Source of the DNA: Penelope pileata
Taxonomy: Eukaryota; Chordata; Aves; Galliformes; Cracidae
Direction of reading: 5' to 3'
Assembly (NCBI GenBank): GCA_013396635.1
Contig: WBMW01000788.1
Span: 1,559,864 to 1,623,863, forward strand
DNA length: 64,000 nucleotides
Made by a program: the position numbers and the translations under genes. The notes beneath the pieces were generated by a model. The model was given only the letters and a program-made list of their open reading frames with translations, ran no database searches and had not been told where the DNA came from. How positions within the stretch are numbered: position 1 is the first letter of the stretch; each line of letters begins with the position of its first letter. Positions 1 to 12,490 of the stretch are shown piece by piece.

Positions 1-3000
1 AACATCAGCCAACAAAGCCTTTGCTGATTTGCCATTGCTTCTGGTATCCTTCTTTTAGAAGGCTGAATACCACAGTGTACTGGAAGTTGAAAACCATCCC
101 AACACAACTTTCTTGTTGTTTCTTGGAAATCAACTAGAGAACTGGAATTTTGGAGTACTAAGAAGGAGGACAAAAAACAGATAGAAAGATACCCAAAAGT
201 AATTTGCAAATGTAAACTATACTCCTATAATTCAAAGAAATAACATGGGATTCTAATTTACCTGCTACCCTGTGATATGCATGAAGCAACAAAATAAAAA
301 TTAAGTTTTGTAAATAATAATAAAGATGCTGAAGACTTTTCCACCTCCACAATTACATTACTTGCTCTTTCGCTTTTAAAGGAAAAAAAAAAAAGTATTT
401 CATTTCAAAACATCTCTACCAGATGTCTTTGAAATACAGTATTAAAGGAAGGTTAGACAAACACTGTGTTGAGCTCACAGTTCAAACGCTTGTGGGTAGC
501 TAACTAAAGTTCACAGACCTGTATGTAATTGCTGTCTACAGGAAATACTTACGTCAAAGAAAGAATTTTCTCCTCACTCCTTCACCTTTGCCCTTCCACA
601 AACTCACTAGCAAAGAAACATTTCTTCTCCTAAGAGTATTTCTCTGATGAACAGGACTGTGTCTCTATGAGGAGAACTATATCTAACAGACAGGAACAGA
701 ATCAGCCAACCTCTCAGAAACATGATTTCAGCAAGTATTAATTGGTAAAGAATATATTTTTATGCAAATAAACTCAAAACAGAACGATCCATTTACTGTT
801 CTTTTGTCCCTGTTTAGACTGTACAGTTTTTGAAGCTGTTACCATAAAATTTGCACTTAGTTAATGTAAACCGGCAGTAACTTCAGTGGCATCAGACAAA
901 TTACACTAAACAGCAATTAGATAGTAAGTTCACAATCAAACTAGAATTAGAACTTCTGTGAGCATTGAAATTGGGCAATCTAACTCAATGTGGTTGAAAT
1001 TTTGTACGTTTCAGACAAAACAAATCCTTGCCATTAAATTGCTGTAGACTTTGGGTTCCTTAATTCTTAACCTAAGCTCTTCACCAGTAATGCCTCAAGT
1101 TCACTTCTAATACCAAAAGAAACAGAAGTGTTAAAAAAAAATAGACAGCAGATGTGATAATATTAAATAAACTGACTAGCCAAACTTGGAGACCAAGAAA
1201 ACATTTTAAAAAATAATATTGGGATATCTTAAAAGGTACTAAAACTACTCTTATCAAAAATGTCTGTGTTTTCACAATGTGTAAATGATATTCTGCCACT
1301 TACAAAGTGTCTGCCATAACCATGTACTCTTTCATGCGAAAGTGAGACTTTGTGCTTACCAGTAAGTATCAACATTTATTTACAGGAAAAGTTGTATCAT
1401 CTTCCCTCTCACAAGCAGACCAGCAAAATAAATACCAATAGTAAACCATAGAAAGCAGATGAATGTCACTATGCTTTCATTTCATTCTCTCTATCTTGTC
1501 ATTTTTAAGTCAATGTAATTGCTTCCATCATCTAGATTCATGATTTCGGGAACTGTAAGAACAGACACAATATTTACATTTCGAAGTCCTAACATTCACT
1601 ACAGTCTGAGAAAATTACAATGGTGTCGTGTTACGTTTCAAGTAAGAAATATGGCTGTGTTGGCTTTAAAAAATACATTACAGATTTATAAAATATCCCT
1701 CTGATTCACGACTCTTAGTGCTTCGTACTATTTTTTAGTGATACACAGATGCACTGATTCAGATACGCAAATCTTTATCTACAGTTTACATATCCCTTCC
1801 TTTGAGCTTTTCTTATTTTGTGCAAACTAGACCTTTACATATACCGAAGAAAAGCAAACCAGCTAGAGGAATTGTGATTTCAGCAAGCAACAAGGAGTAG
1901 CTGGCATATCTACTGTACCTGACAAAACCAGAGTGACAGGAAAGAACATACTAATTGTTGGTCAATGCTATACTAGTGGACCCTAACAAACTCCTCGCCA
2001 CAACATCTAAAGAAAAACCTGAGTTTATACATCAGAGCTCTCTTAAAAACAATACAAAACTAAAGAAAGGGCAAAACTGGATTAGAAACGTGAACCACAA
2101 GGTGTGAGATTATTCAAATTGACTGTTGCATTTCTCCACACGGTTGGCATTTGGACTCTGACTGCTCCTTACGTTCACAGTTTTTGTACACAAGCATAAT
2201 GCCAAAAAAACTACATGCCAAAATACATTCTTACTTGATGAATTGAATCCTTTAAAAATTAATATTCTGGCTATGATTACTTAAGCATTTACTATTTTAG
2301 GAGCACGTTTTCCTTTCATCTAGGATTGTCTCCCATTTAATTTGACTGCCTAAGAAAATTTTACCTTTAAATTGTTATATTTTCATGAACAGAACTAAGT
2401 AAAACTATAAAGTAATAAAGTAACAGAGAATTTTGTTCTCACCTGAGCTTTCTCACGAGCCTCAGGAAGGTGGCTCATGGGTTACTGCTGCTGTGTCCTG
2501 TCTGCTTCAGCAAAGAAACCTCCCTGCAACCTATGCCCCACGAATGAACAGTTCATCCATTCACTCGAGTATTGAGGTTCCGGTTATGATGAGTTGTGTC
2601 TAAAGACCCTGCATTGTGATGACTGTGAGAAAAGTAATATTCACTAACGTTTTTTTATTGAAAAACTATTTCTTTCATGTAGGATCTGTCTGCTGGGAGG
2701 ACTCCCAAGCCAGAAGAGCCAGAGACAGCCCCAGGACCCGTGCAAAAGATGGGAATGTGACAGCAATAACTGTGTGGGGTGGCTTTTATACACATTGCTC
2801 ATTGAAAAATGTATCACTGAGTAATATTTGGCAACATTTAACGAAATGCACGTAGAAGTCTTTTACCAGAGGAAGCATGTTAAACTGATAAATCAAGCAT
2901 AGCAGGTTCAGTTTTGGTATCTAAAGGATAATCTCTTTATATCATAATAGTCCCACAAGACCAGGCAGCAACAGCAAAGGGCAAGAAAGCTGTCAGGGCT

Positions 3001-4869
3001 TTAGGAAAGCTGCATTAGTACTGGCATGTGGGGAGATGGAAGAAGAAGGAATAACTTTGTCAAAACATAAATAATGACTGAACTTCTACATAAAGCTGTT
3101 TTTCCAAAAAACCCTATTTATACAAATCTGCTACAAGGAGATGGACAGAGATTATTGCAAATTAAAGCTCACTTACATTTACCAAGACTTTTCTCTGCCA
3201 GATTTGTGTGCATGACTACAAACACACTATCATGTCACTTTGTACATTTGTCTAAAAAAGACATGTTATTTAATAATATGCTCTTTGGCAGAAATTTAGC
3301 CACAAAGCTGTACATTTTGCAAACCAAGTAACCATAGTAACTACCTGCACAACAACGGAACATGAGTATTTATACGTTTCAAAATTATTCACAAATGAAA
3401 CTGCTACGTATTTGAACTAATAAACACCTGAGCCAATACATTTCCTTCCTTTCCATGAAAAAAATGTTGATCCTAATTAGAGCTGAGCAAATCATTTTCA
3501 ACAAATCATTTACCTTCTAAAAGCAGCTTCTGCCTTTACTTCTGGAATGTCTAAAATTAGACTACACATCTGTCAAAATTCATCCAAAATCAGCTCAAAC
3601 CTTTCTTTGTTGTTACTGTTTCTGAACTCAAGGAATCAATCACGAACAAAGTAGTTAAAAAAATCAAAAATACTAGAATTTTGACAGTTGTTAAGTCTGT
3701 AGACCCATTCGGTGACAAAAAGCTGAAAATATCATGGTTTATTATTGTGACTGAATACCAGCATAGATGCGGAATGTAAATTACAATCCCAAAGGCAAGC
3801 TTGAAGAAGCCCCTGGAGAACTGCTCTGCCCTAAAATAGTACCAGTTAATGGAACAATGAATGTCGGAAGAAGATAATTCGTTATTTTTTAGCCCACACA
3901 GAAATTGTTACCCAGAGAATCCTGAGAATTATGATTTCAAGTATTTTGGGGGGATATTTTTCTTTTCTTCTCCCATTATCTTCACATTACTGGAGTAACA
4001 ACTCCTTAAATGCTTTCTGAGTAGAACTGGAATCAAAAATCAATAATGCTTTCAATCTAGAAAGTAAAATAATAGAATACTGCATTATGTAGGGAGGGAA
4101 AAAAAGGAGAACTTTTTCCCATTCCAGCTTCTCACAAAGCTTCTCTTTCCTGCTTCTCTTTTTGGCATTCTAATTATGTAATTACAAGTTAAAAACAGAG
4201 TTCAGCAGGCATGAAACATTATTTGCATATATATATGTAGTTTTATATTTTTATTTTCTTGAAGACATCAAACAATGTATAGGCATTAATTAGTTCAGCA
4301 TCATAAGAAGCCTGTGAAGAATGGAAGTGCAGAACTGAACCATGGAGAGGCTGAACGTAACACCACAGCTATACCGCACGCTAGCAGCAGTTGGGCATAC
4401 AAAATAATTTTGTTCAGTGTCTCTGAGTGTATCCAAAAGGTTTACAGTTAAAAAGATAAAACAAACAAACAAACTCAATGTTCTTTGGAAAGTAACAGAA
4501 GCATAAAATCCACAACTGAAATTGGATTTCTGGCTTTACATTTCTCTGTGGCAGACAGTGACGGTACTGTGCTACAGTACAGCTGCAGGCACAGTGCTGG
4601 TAATGTTATGCCAGTTAGGGGGCTATGTATTATTTCATGTCCTCTGTCTCAACTGTGTAAGGCTGTGAAATCGGCTGGTAGCTCCAGCGCGCCTCTCTAC
4701 CGCATATTCAATCTGCATTTGCTTTTCTCCATTTATGCTGATTACAGCCTAGCTGTTAGCTGCCATTGCAGAGTACACTCATCATATAGTAAAAAGGTAA
4801 TGTGAAAAGGGTAGAAGAAATCTCTTTAGCTGCCAAAATTCATAAATTCTTTCATAAAATTTATAAAGT
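1..4869. other. AT-rich non-coding stretch, no gene recognised
   Basis: This stretch is AT-rich with frequent stops in all frames, and every open frame in it is about 106 codons or shorter with no recognisable domain. A short (AAAC)n run lies near 4460-4477. Around 2676-2760 a pyrimidine-rich tract ending in TAG is followed by a purine-rich, more GC-balanced stretch. That could pass for a splice acceptor plus exon, but the encoded peptide resembles nothing I know. I see no interspersed repeat that I can name here, though old degraded ones could be hidden. Confidence 0.6.
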
Positions 4870-5685
4870 GCTCCTACTGCAGGACGTCCAACATCCTGAC
4901 TGGTAGCCTGCTTTGGCATGGGGGGATTTGCCCCTCAGCACCTGCGGCACTGAGGGTGAAGAGGTGCCCACTGTGGGGAACAACCCACCTGGGCCATGCT
5001 GGGTAAGGGGATGCGATGGCAGGGACTGCCCAGTCCACATCCTCAAAGACAGGCAGCTCTGTCAGGGCAGGAAAGGCCCCTAGAAAGGCACCCAGCATTG
5101 AACCTGTCAGAGCCACAATTTGATACTGAAACCAACACAGCTGGCATCCTTTTTGCATGTCCTATTAGAGCTCAGGTTCTCCTAACTGGCAACTGAAAAG
5201 CTTCACATCCACTCTTGCCTCCCAGAGAGCTGAGAAATGCATCTGTTCCCAGGTGCAGAGGCTTCCTGGGAAGGGGCCTCACCATGACAGGCACCAGGAG
5301 GCCCTGAGGCAGCCACGGGTGTTCCAGAAACAGACTGTAAATGTGGCAGATGCTTAGATGCTTCTTGTCAGGGTCCTGGGGGCACCAACAGCTCCCCCCA
5401 GAACCTCCCCCACCTGCCCATAGCCCAGGACCCCCCATCAGCCCCCGCCCCCGAGAGGCTGCAACCGGGCCAGTCTCCAGCTCCATATAGCCCTGCTCTG
5501 ACAAGCCATGGGCCCAACCACAAGCCCATGTCTCAGCCTTGTGCAGACGTGTCCCCATGGAGGCGTGAAATGCCTGGGACTCCCCTGAAGCCCCCAGATG
5601 CCTGCTACTGGCTGGGGCATCTGATGGGCCCTGGGGACCCCCCACTGCTGCCAGCCTCCCAGGCTAGGGAGCCATCAGCCAATGC
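4870..5685. other. GC-rich island of unknown origin
   Basis: The base composition changes abruptly from AT-rich flanks to a G+C-rich block of about 0.8 kb, and changes back equally sharply near 5685. The block is rich in CAGG, CCTG and CCCC-type words and has a C-rich core near 5395-5460. CpG is not especially dense, so it does not look like a typical promoter CpG island. Long open frames appear on both strands, up to 157 codons on the minus strand at 5172-5645. This is expected when stop codons are depleted by GC content, and the peptides are low in recognisable features. It may be a decayed retrotransposon or LTR, an inserted segment from a GC-rich locus, or a small non-coding exon region. 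I do not recognise the family. Confidence 0.5.
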
Positions 5686-6222
5686 AATGAAAATGTTATA
5701 GTACTTAAGACATAATCACGACAGAAACATAATTACGTCACAGACTGATAGCAAGCACTTCCTCCTCCCTACCCTCATGCTAGAGAAATACTCTCAACAA
5801 AATAAATTCCAGAAAGAAGGTCCATTCGAAAACTATTGCATAAACAGGTGTCTCCAGAACAGGTGTCACAAGCAAACCACAGAGATTCTGAAGAATCGAA
5901 AGATTTTTTTTCTTTTACATTGAAAGAATAAAACAAGACAAGATCTAAAACATTTCTTTCTCCTTTCCCTTGTTCCATGAAGAAATTAACCTTCAAAAGT
6001 CAAAGTATTGCAACAACAGAGAAAAAACAACTAATCAGCAAATGTGTGTTTCCCAGAATTATACTCTTGTGTATATATGTGTATATTCAATATGTATATA
6101 TTGAAAGCACACGCAGCTTCTGGCTCCTATACAACATGTCTGTAATGAAATTTAAAATAAATTAAGAGCTTTTTAGTCCAGAAAACAAGAGAAATAACAT
6201 TTGTAGGTCTTGTATATATGTA

Positions 6223-6255
6223 GGAAAACGATGCATGCGGGAAAATAATGCATGT
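6223..6255. repeat. Short imperfect tandem repeat, 16-base unit
   Basis: Two adjacent units beginning GGAAAA and ending ATGCATG occur at 6223-6238 and 6240-6255, with few mismatches. Each unit contains the palindrome ATGCAT. This is probably a small local duplication. An octamer or homeodomain type of binding site is possible, but nothing else supports it. Confidence 0.5.
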
Positions 6256-6626
6256 ACATTCACTATTACTCCTTTTCACTAGACAAATAATATAAGCTGT
6301 TTTTCTTGGAGTCATTGAAAGTGCACTACAAAATTTATGTTATTTGCCACTATAGAGGGAGCAGATTGAGACAAATGATAACTTCAATGGGTTGTTTTGA
6401 CACTAGACACCAACTAGAGATTAATTCAGATCCATATGCAACTTTTCAAAAAAAATGAGAAAAATAGTCTATTCTGTTTGCTACATTTTATATCATATCT
6501 CAAAAATTAATAATTTCAACAAATTTCAAGTACTCTGAAACATTCACAGACTCTTTTACAGGTATGTATACTGTTGTTAAAGCATCCCATGGAGTGTTCC
6601 ATGAATAACACCAAAAATACAAGGTG

Positions 6627-6644
6627 TTTTTTTTTTTTTTTTTT
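6627..6644. repeat. Poly-T run
   Basis: This is an uninterrupted run of 18 T. No adjacent SINE or LINE body is recognisable, so it is annotated only as a homopolymer. Confidence 0.9.
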
Positions 6645-9008
6645 AATGGAAAATAAGACAATTCTCATGAAGTAATGTTGGATTGTGTTTCACAGAAATC
6701 ATAGTCTCACCAGAAATATGAGTTTTCTCTCCTAGGTATGCTTCATAAGCCTCAGTGACAACGCCAAGTAAAGGACAAGCAGAAATTCTTGCATGATTCA
6801 TGTTGCTTTCAGGAAATCTCCATCAGCCCTCACACAAAATACAGCTGAAAACAGCTTTACAGATGCCATGAATTTAAGAGTACAAAAGCATTTACATTAG
6901 CTGAGGAGAAACTTTATTATCAAAAAAGTACAATTTTAACGGAAGTATTGTGTTTTGAGTTAGATGTCACTAATGTAGCCATACTTGTAAAGGTTAGGCC
7001 CATCCATAGCCTGAGGCGCTTGCAGCACTTGACCAGTTCCTCAAAGGATGTGGATCAGTACATTTGGAGCAGATTTCAGATGGTACTATTACAACTTAGA
7101 ACAGTGAAAGATGATCTCTCAGACAGTGACAAAAATGTAACATAATTAGGGAGAAGTCGGTTGCTTTCTTTGTAATGTTAAATATTCTACATAGACTCAA
7201 CTCATTTATTGAATTCTTTTTGTCTGATATTCCCTCTCATTTTGACAGGAATCTCTGTTAAGGTTGGAATGAATTAAACATTATCACAAGAAAGAAACTG
7301 GCAACAAGAACATTACTTGGTAATGACAGCAGATTCATGATAGCATCCCTTTTTAATGCACGGTAGTACGTTTCTCAACACGCGAACTCTCTGCTCTGAG
7401 AACACTAGAAAATAAAACCAACCAACCCTTGTATGGACTTTAAGAAACATCATCAAAATGATCAAATAAAAATGTAGATTTATCATAGAGACCTGTGACC
7501 TCCAAAACAGCTTTTCAGACCAGTTAACTTTCTGTCTTGAAATTTAGAAATGATTTTCTTATGCTTATCTCAGACTGTGTGGGTGGATGAATGAAATCAA
7601 GTGTCTGTGAATCTCACAGAAAGATACAACATTTCTGTTCTCAGGCTCTAACACATGTCTTGGTTTTTAAACCAACATGCCTGACAATGATAGAGTTTTC
7701 ACCATCATTTTAAATATTCAAAAGAATGTGCATAATTATTTTCTAAAAATAAGCCAGATACAATCTCTGTCTGGGTTTTTAAAGTGCCTAGCTGGAGTCC
7801 CACTTTGGCAGCACTCCCTGCAGTATGTGAGTACTTCCTGAATGTCAGCCTGCACTCAGTATCCTGGAAGCTCATCTTGCCCCAAAGGCTGCCCCAACTA
7901 GTACATTTCTGATTATGGTCCCAATCAGCAAATCTGCTTCTTCTGAGGAGAGAGCTCTGTGGGTACACAGTAATTCGCTGATTCCCAAGAAAACACAGTG
8001 CCTGTGTTGATTAGCATGTCTCACCTTGGATAAATGAATCTTAAATGAGCAGTCTGGCTCATGACTTGATCTTATTTCTAAAACACGCCAAAACTATATT
8101 TATATAGATCCATTTAATAAAGAAATATTAATACTTTTAAGACTTTCCAAGAAAATTCCCGTTCTTTGGCTATTTGCCTATTTTGTTTTATCCTGTTCCT
8201 TATGGAATATAAAGATGTCAACATCTAACACTTCACTGACTTCAGTAAACATAGAAATTTCACAAGTAGTAGAGAAGGTACAGAAGCCACACTGTTCCCA
8301 TGGGCAGAGTGCTCAATGCCTGTGCCAGAGCCACCAGTCTGGGATGGTATACTGTCATGCATCTGCACTGGAAACGGAATAAAAAACGAGCAGCAGTCTC
8401 CTGCACGATAAATGCATCACCGAGCAAAATTTATCTTCTGAAACTTCTAAGAGTCAATTACACAATCCTGTATCGACAGCCAGATGAATCTGAGTTTTGG
8501 ATAGATTGTAAGCAAATTCAGACTTCATTGTGAAAAACAAACAAACGACAAAAAAACCTAGATATTCAAAAGAATAAATTGTAAGGTAAGATCAGATGAT
8601 CACGCACTGCACAGTGACATAACGTTAGCCAAAGCTTACCTGTCATGAGATAGAAGCATGCAGCAGTCAGCTACTGCATCTCAGCTGAAGGGCGGTAACA
8701 TCTTCAGACATGCTAACTTAATCATTTACAATCATCTACTCATAACACTAATTTACATGACATTGCTTCAGCAAATAGATTACGCAGGTTGTAAATGACC
8801 TGCAGGGATATTATTGTATTAGTTAAAATTTTAACAATGTAAATTAGGACAGGCCCTCGGCTATACATTCAGTCACAAATCAGTATTCTAGTGAAATACA
8901 ATGCAGAACATACAACATGCAGACAGGATTTCCAGAAACAGCGGCTCATCATCAAAAACATACCAGCTACTGCTTTCCTGATTTTTATTCCTTTTTTTGC
9001 AGTGTCAC

Positions 9009-9022
9009 AAAAAAAAAAAAAA
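9009..9022. repeat. Poly-A run
   Basis: This is an uninterrupted run of 14 A in AT-rich sequence, with no recognised retrotransposon upstream. Confidence 0.9.
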
Positions 9023-11941
9023 GGAACAAAAAATTAAACATGCTATAATTCACTGAAAAATTTAAAATCTCAATTGTAATGAAAAGAATGCAGAAAAAAA
9101 AAGAAATTCAAATACTCTTTTTCAGAAAAAAATGAGAAATGAGCTTTATTTCTCTGAGTGTTAATCTTGTTTCCTACATCTTGCCCTGTCACACCCTGTT
9201 CTCTGCAGTAAGCAAGCCCAGGGTCAAACTGTAGCCAAACCTCTTGGAATGCAAACAACGTTTGACTGAAACAAACCCATGCAAACTCAAAGCAGAATTT
9301 ACTGACTGTGTGTAGACTGTCTCACATGTTTGATACACAGATGCCAGTTTCTCAAACATTGTTTTTAAAAATGTACTTCTATGTGAAAAAGATATCCAGA
9401 GGTCTTTTTCAACCATTTCAGATAATTCTATATTCTATTGTTTATCTGTAAGAACAACGACCTTCTGTAATGCTTCATAATCAACTGTTATTTCCAATTA
9501 GTTTAGTGAAGAAAACAGCAGGGTTTCCTGAGTGTACCTTTACAAGGTAGCAGCATCTTGAGTGACAGGCAAAATTACTACAGTTATGCCTATTGTAAAT
9601 GAAGTATTCATCAGTGAAATATTGTTTTAACTTGATTATACCTCCATCCAAGAGGAAAAAAAAAAACAGTATAAACACCAAACTTTAAGTGCTTAAAGAA
9701 GCTCTCAGTGGTTTATGGCAAGAGGGGAAGTTCTCTCAAAAGAGGCCCTCAGCCCTCGCTGCAATTTTATGTGCTTTAAACCTATTGAAATAAGGAGTTC
9801 CCTTGCCTTAATAAGATCACAGAAATGTATTCCTGAAAGTGTTATTACCAAGTAGCTTTACATTTTTTAATGTCTGCCACCACGTGCGGGTAAAATACCA
9901 AATTTGTATTCCTACAAGCAATTGCTCACTAACGTGTGCCAAGTGTCTCCCAGCAAAACCAGTTCAGGTAATGAGAAGTAAATTCTGTCTCTAAGGCTCA
10001 CTTTGTCCTATCAAATAGGAAGCGCAATGCCACTAAAAGGAGTAGAGAAGAATACAATAACATCTGCTGTTGCAGGCAGATGCCCAGCCCAGTATTGCTG
10101 TGACTAAGCTTTCTTTCTTCAGTATCTAGGCTACAACATTCAAAACCATCATGTGCTGGAATTACAAGGACAAAAATTACACTTGGTCTCTGCACAAGCT
10201 GAAAGGAGACACCAAAAAACCGTTAGCTTGCTCATCAGTACAGAACGAGGTATGACCTATCTTCTATCCTGCATCCTATGATAAAAAAAACAGCACTACT
10301 TCGTCCATTTCAGCAGCAGAGTAGTGGAGAAACACATTCCCCATGTCCAGTAGGTTAATACAAGCTATAAACCAGAAGTGACCAACACAAAGCTCATGGC
10401 ACTCAGTGGAAAAGCTCCCACTGTCTTGAAAGTCTTTTGACCAGTGTTGTCATGTACAAGTCTGAGAGCTGATAATTTGCAGAAAATGAAGAAAGAGAAT
10501 ACATTTTCATAGCATTACCTATTGAGATCATTGGCAGAGTAAATTCTGCGCTCTGAAAAGGAAATCTTCTCCCTCACATTCTTAAGAACTTTTCTTCTAA
10601 TTTTCATTTTTTAAATCACTGTATTTTAATAGTAATCATCTTTGGAAAAAAAAAAAACAAACACATCATGGAGATTATAAGCCATGAAGTATTTGTTATG
10701 TTGTGAAACAGCATTTCCACTACCACTGGTAAAACAAACAAATATTTCCTTTAAAACCAATCGCATATACACTGAAATTCACTGGAAAAAAAGAAAATGT
10801 TGGTTAATGTCATTTTCAGAAGCACTCAACGGCAGTATTAAAATTACTTACAAAGCTAAGCAAAAAAAATATTCAGCTGCCTACACGTTCATCATTACCA
10901 CCCTTATTCTAGTTCGCTTTGTTCTGGTAAAGGAAGGTTCACTTGAAGTATGCAAAAAAGCAACACTAAGAAGATCATCAGTGTTACCAAGACAACTGTC
11001 TATGTTTGCATAGGAGCGATTCAAGGTCCACTTCTACCACCTCTTTCTACTTGCCACAGTGCCAATTACTGAGATCAGCACAACTACATTTCACACATTT
11101 GGTCTCCGTAAGAGCTGCATCCAGAGTGGTGCTGAGTGGTGCTACCTGTTCATCAATACAGGAAAAAAATAGTTTTAGAACTGTACATGACAAAGTTCAA
11201 ACCCACTTTATCACAGTGCTGATTTCAAGTTTTAGACTCTTTCTGATTGAATGTTTACAGCAAGATAGTCACCAAGGAATGAAGAGAACTCAGTCAAATG
11301 AAGGAAAGTTTGCTAAATTGCAAAGTGGAGATGAAATCACACTGATCTGAATGATGCTGCAAGGTCTTTTCAGTCTCACTAACTGTGCTCAGTTTGTCTT
11401 CCATCTGCTTTTTATCTAAATTGCACTTTATGGTTGCATGGGTACATTCAGTGAAATAATTTGAGGGACAGGCATTCAGTTGCGGTACCATCTTAACAGC
11501 AAATTCTAAGTGCTACAGGCAGTTAAAATGGAAGGATGGAAGGATGTAATTATCTACAGAACATTTATGAAATTAGTCTATCGGCTAAAAGCAACAGTTC
11601 TGGGGAAAAAAACACACAAAAAAAAACAAACAAAACTAACCAAACGTAAAAAAAACACTTCTGTCTGTGTCATAGTCAACTCCATGGGAGGAAAACAGGA
11701 TGTTAACTGGAGGACTCAACTATGGAAATGTGTATTCTGAAACACCAGGCAGAACTGGTGCACTGGCATTTAACTGCACAGTATTTCTGATGGTGTTCTG
11801 GTTCACTGAAAGTGACCCTCAATGACTCATAATTTAAGGATACATAACTGTCAAATGGCTATATAATTATTAAAGAAATCAGTCTGCAAGAGTCAGAGAG
11901 CACAGAATGGTAGAGTCAATTGATCTGTGCAGTAAGGGCCA

Positions 11942-12485
11942 TGTGGTGGGCTGACCTGGCCAGCAGTGAAGCACCCCTCCTTCATTCATTCCCCCCAGGC
12001 ACCTCGGAGGAAGGAGAACAGGTAGAGCAAAAGAGAGAGAACTTGTGGGTTGAAACAAGGACTGTTTAATAAGTGAATGAATGAAAAAAAAAACAAGTTA
12101 TGCAAAGGCAATCATTCACTGCCTGCTGCAATGTCCACTCAAGATCCAAACAACTGCTGCCTTGCCAAACACACCATACCTACACGGCCAGATTTGCTGT
12201 TGTTGTTGCTCAGCATGATGTTGTATGGCACAAAATACCCGTTGTTGATTCAGGTCAGCTGTTCCAGCTGTGTCCTGTCCCCTCCCAACCTCCCGCCCAC
12301 CCCCAGCCTACTTGCTTCAAGGGGATGGAGTGAGAAGAAGAGAAAGTTCTGAAACTATGCAAGTATCGTTCAGCAACAGTAAAACATTGGCATTCATTAA
12401 CACTGTTTTAGCCACAAATCCACAGCACAGCATGACATGGGCTGCAAGGAAGAAAGTCAAGTCCACCTCAGCCAAAGTCAGGTTG
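11942..12485 (-). mobile_element. Solo LTR of avian ERV-L type, minus strand
   Basis: Read on the minus strand, this 0.54-kb block follows the arrangement I know from avian ERV-L-type LTRs. A 5' end rich in TTGGCTGAG-like sequence comes first, then a GTGTTAATGAATG block. Next is a G-rich stretch GGCTGGGGGTGGG followed by GGGAGGGGAC, then a CAGCTGACC motif. Near the 3' end an ATTAAA polyadenylation-type signal (plus-strand TTTAAT at 12065-12070) is followed by a CAACCCACAAG block. The 3' terminus ends in CCACA. Flanking 5-mers GGCCA (11937-11941) and GGCTA (12486-12490) fit a 5-bp target-site duplication with one mismatch, as expected for ERV-L. Where related LTRs carry a TATA box, this copy has a small GTT/CAA expansion (12198-12209). 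No internal retroviral region or second LTR is present, so it looks like a solo LTR left by LTR-LTR recombination. The first bases of the 5' end have diverged from the usual TG. Short open frames inside it are spurious. Confidence 0.75.
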
Positions 12486-12490
12486 GGCTA

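Larger units (their letters stand above)
5686..11936. other. AT-rich non-coding stretch with simple repeats
   Basis: No gene or named transposon is visible. It holds an 18-base T run at 6627-6644, a 14-base A run at 9009-9022, an AT-rich near-palindrome at 6086-6105 and a short 16-base imperfect tandem repeat at 6223-6255. Open frames reach only about 115 codons and show no family resemblance. Confidence 0.6.

Noticed and set aside
2660..2770. Possible exon after a pyrimidine-rich tract ending in TAG
   Set aside because: An acceptor-like sequence alone is common by chance. No donor-exon chain or known protein similarity was found.
5172..5645. Minus-strand open frame of 157 codons in the GC-rich island
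   Set aside because: GC-rich sequence is poor in stop codons, and open frames occur on both strands here. The glycine- and proline-rich peptide has no recognisable domain.
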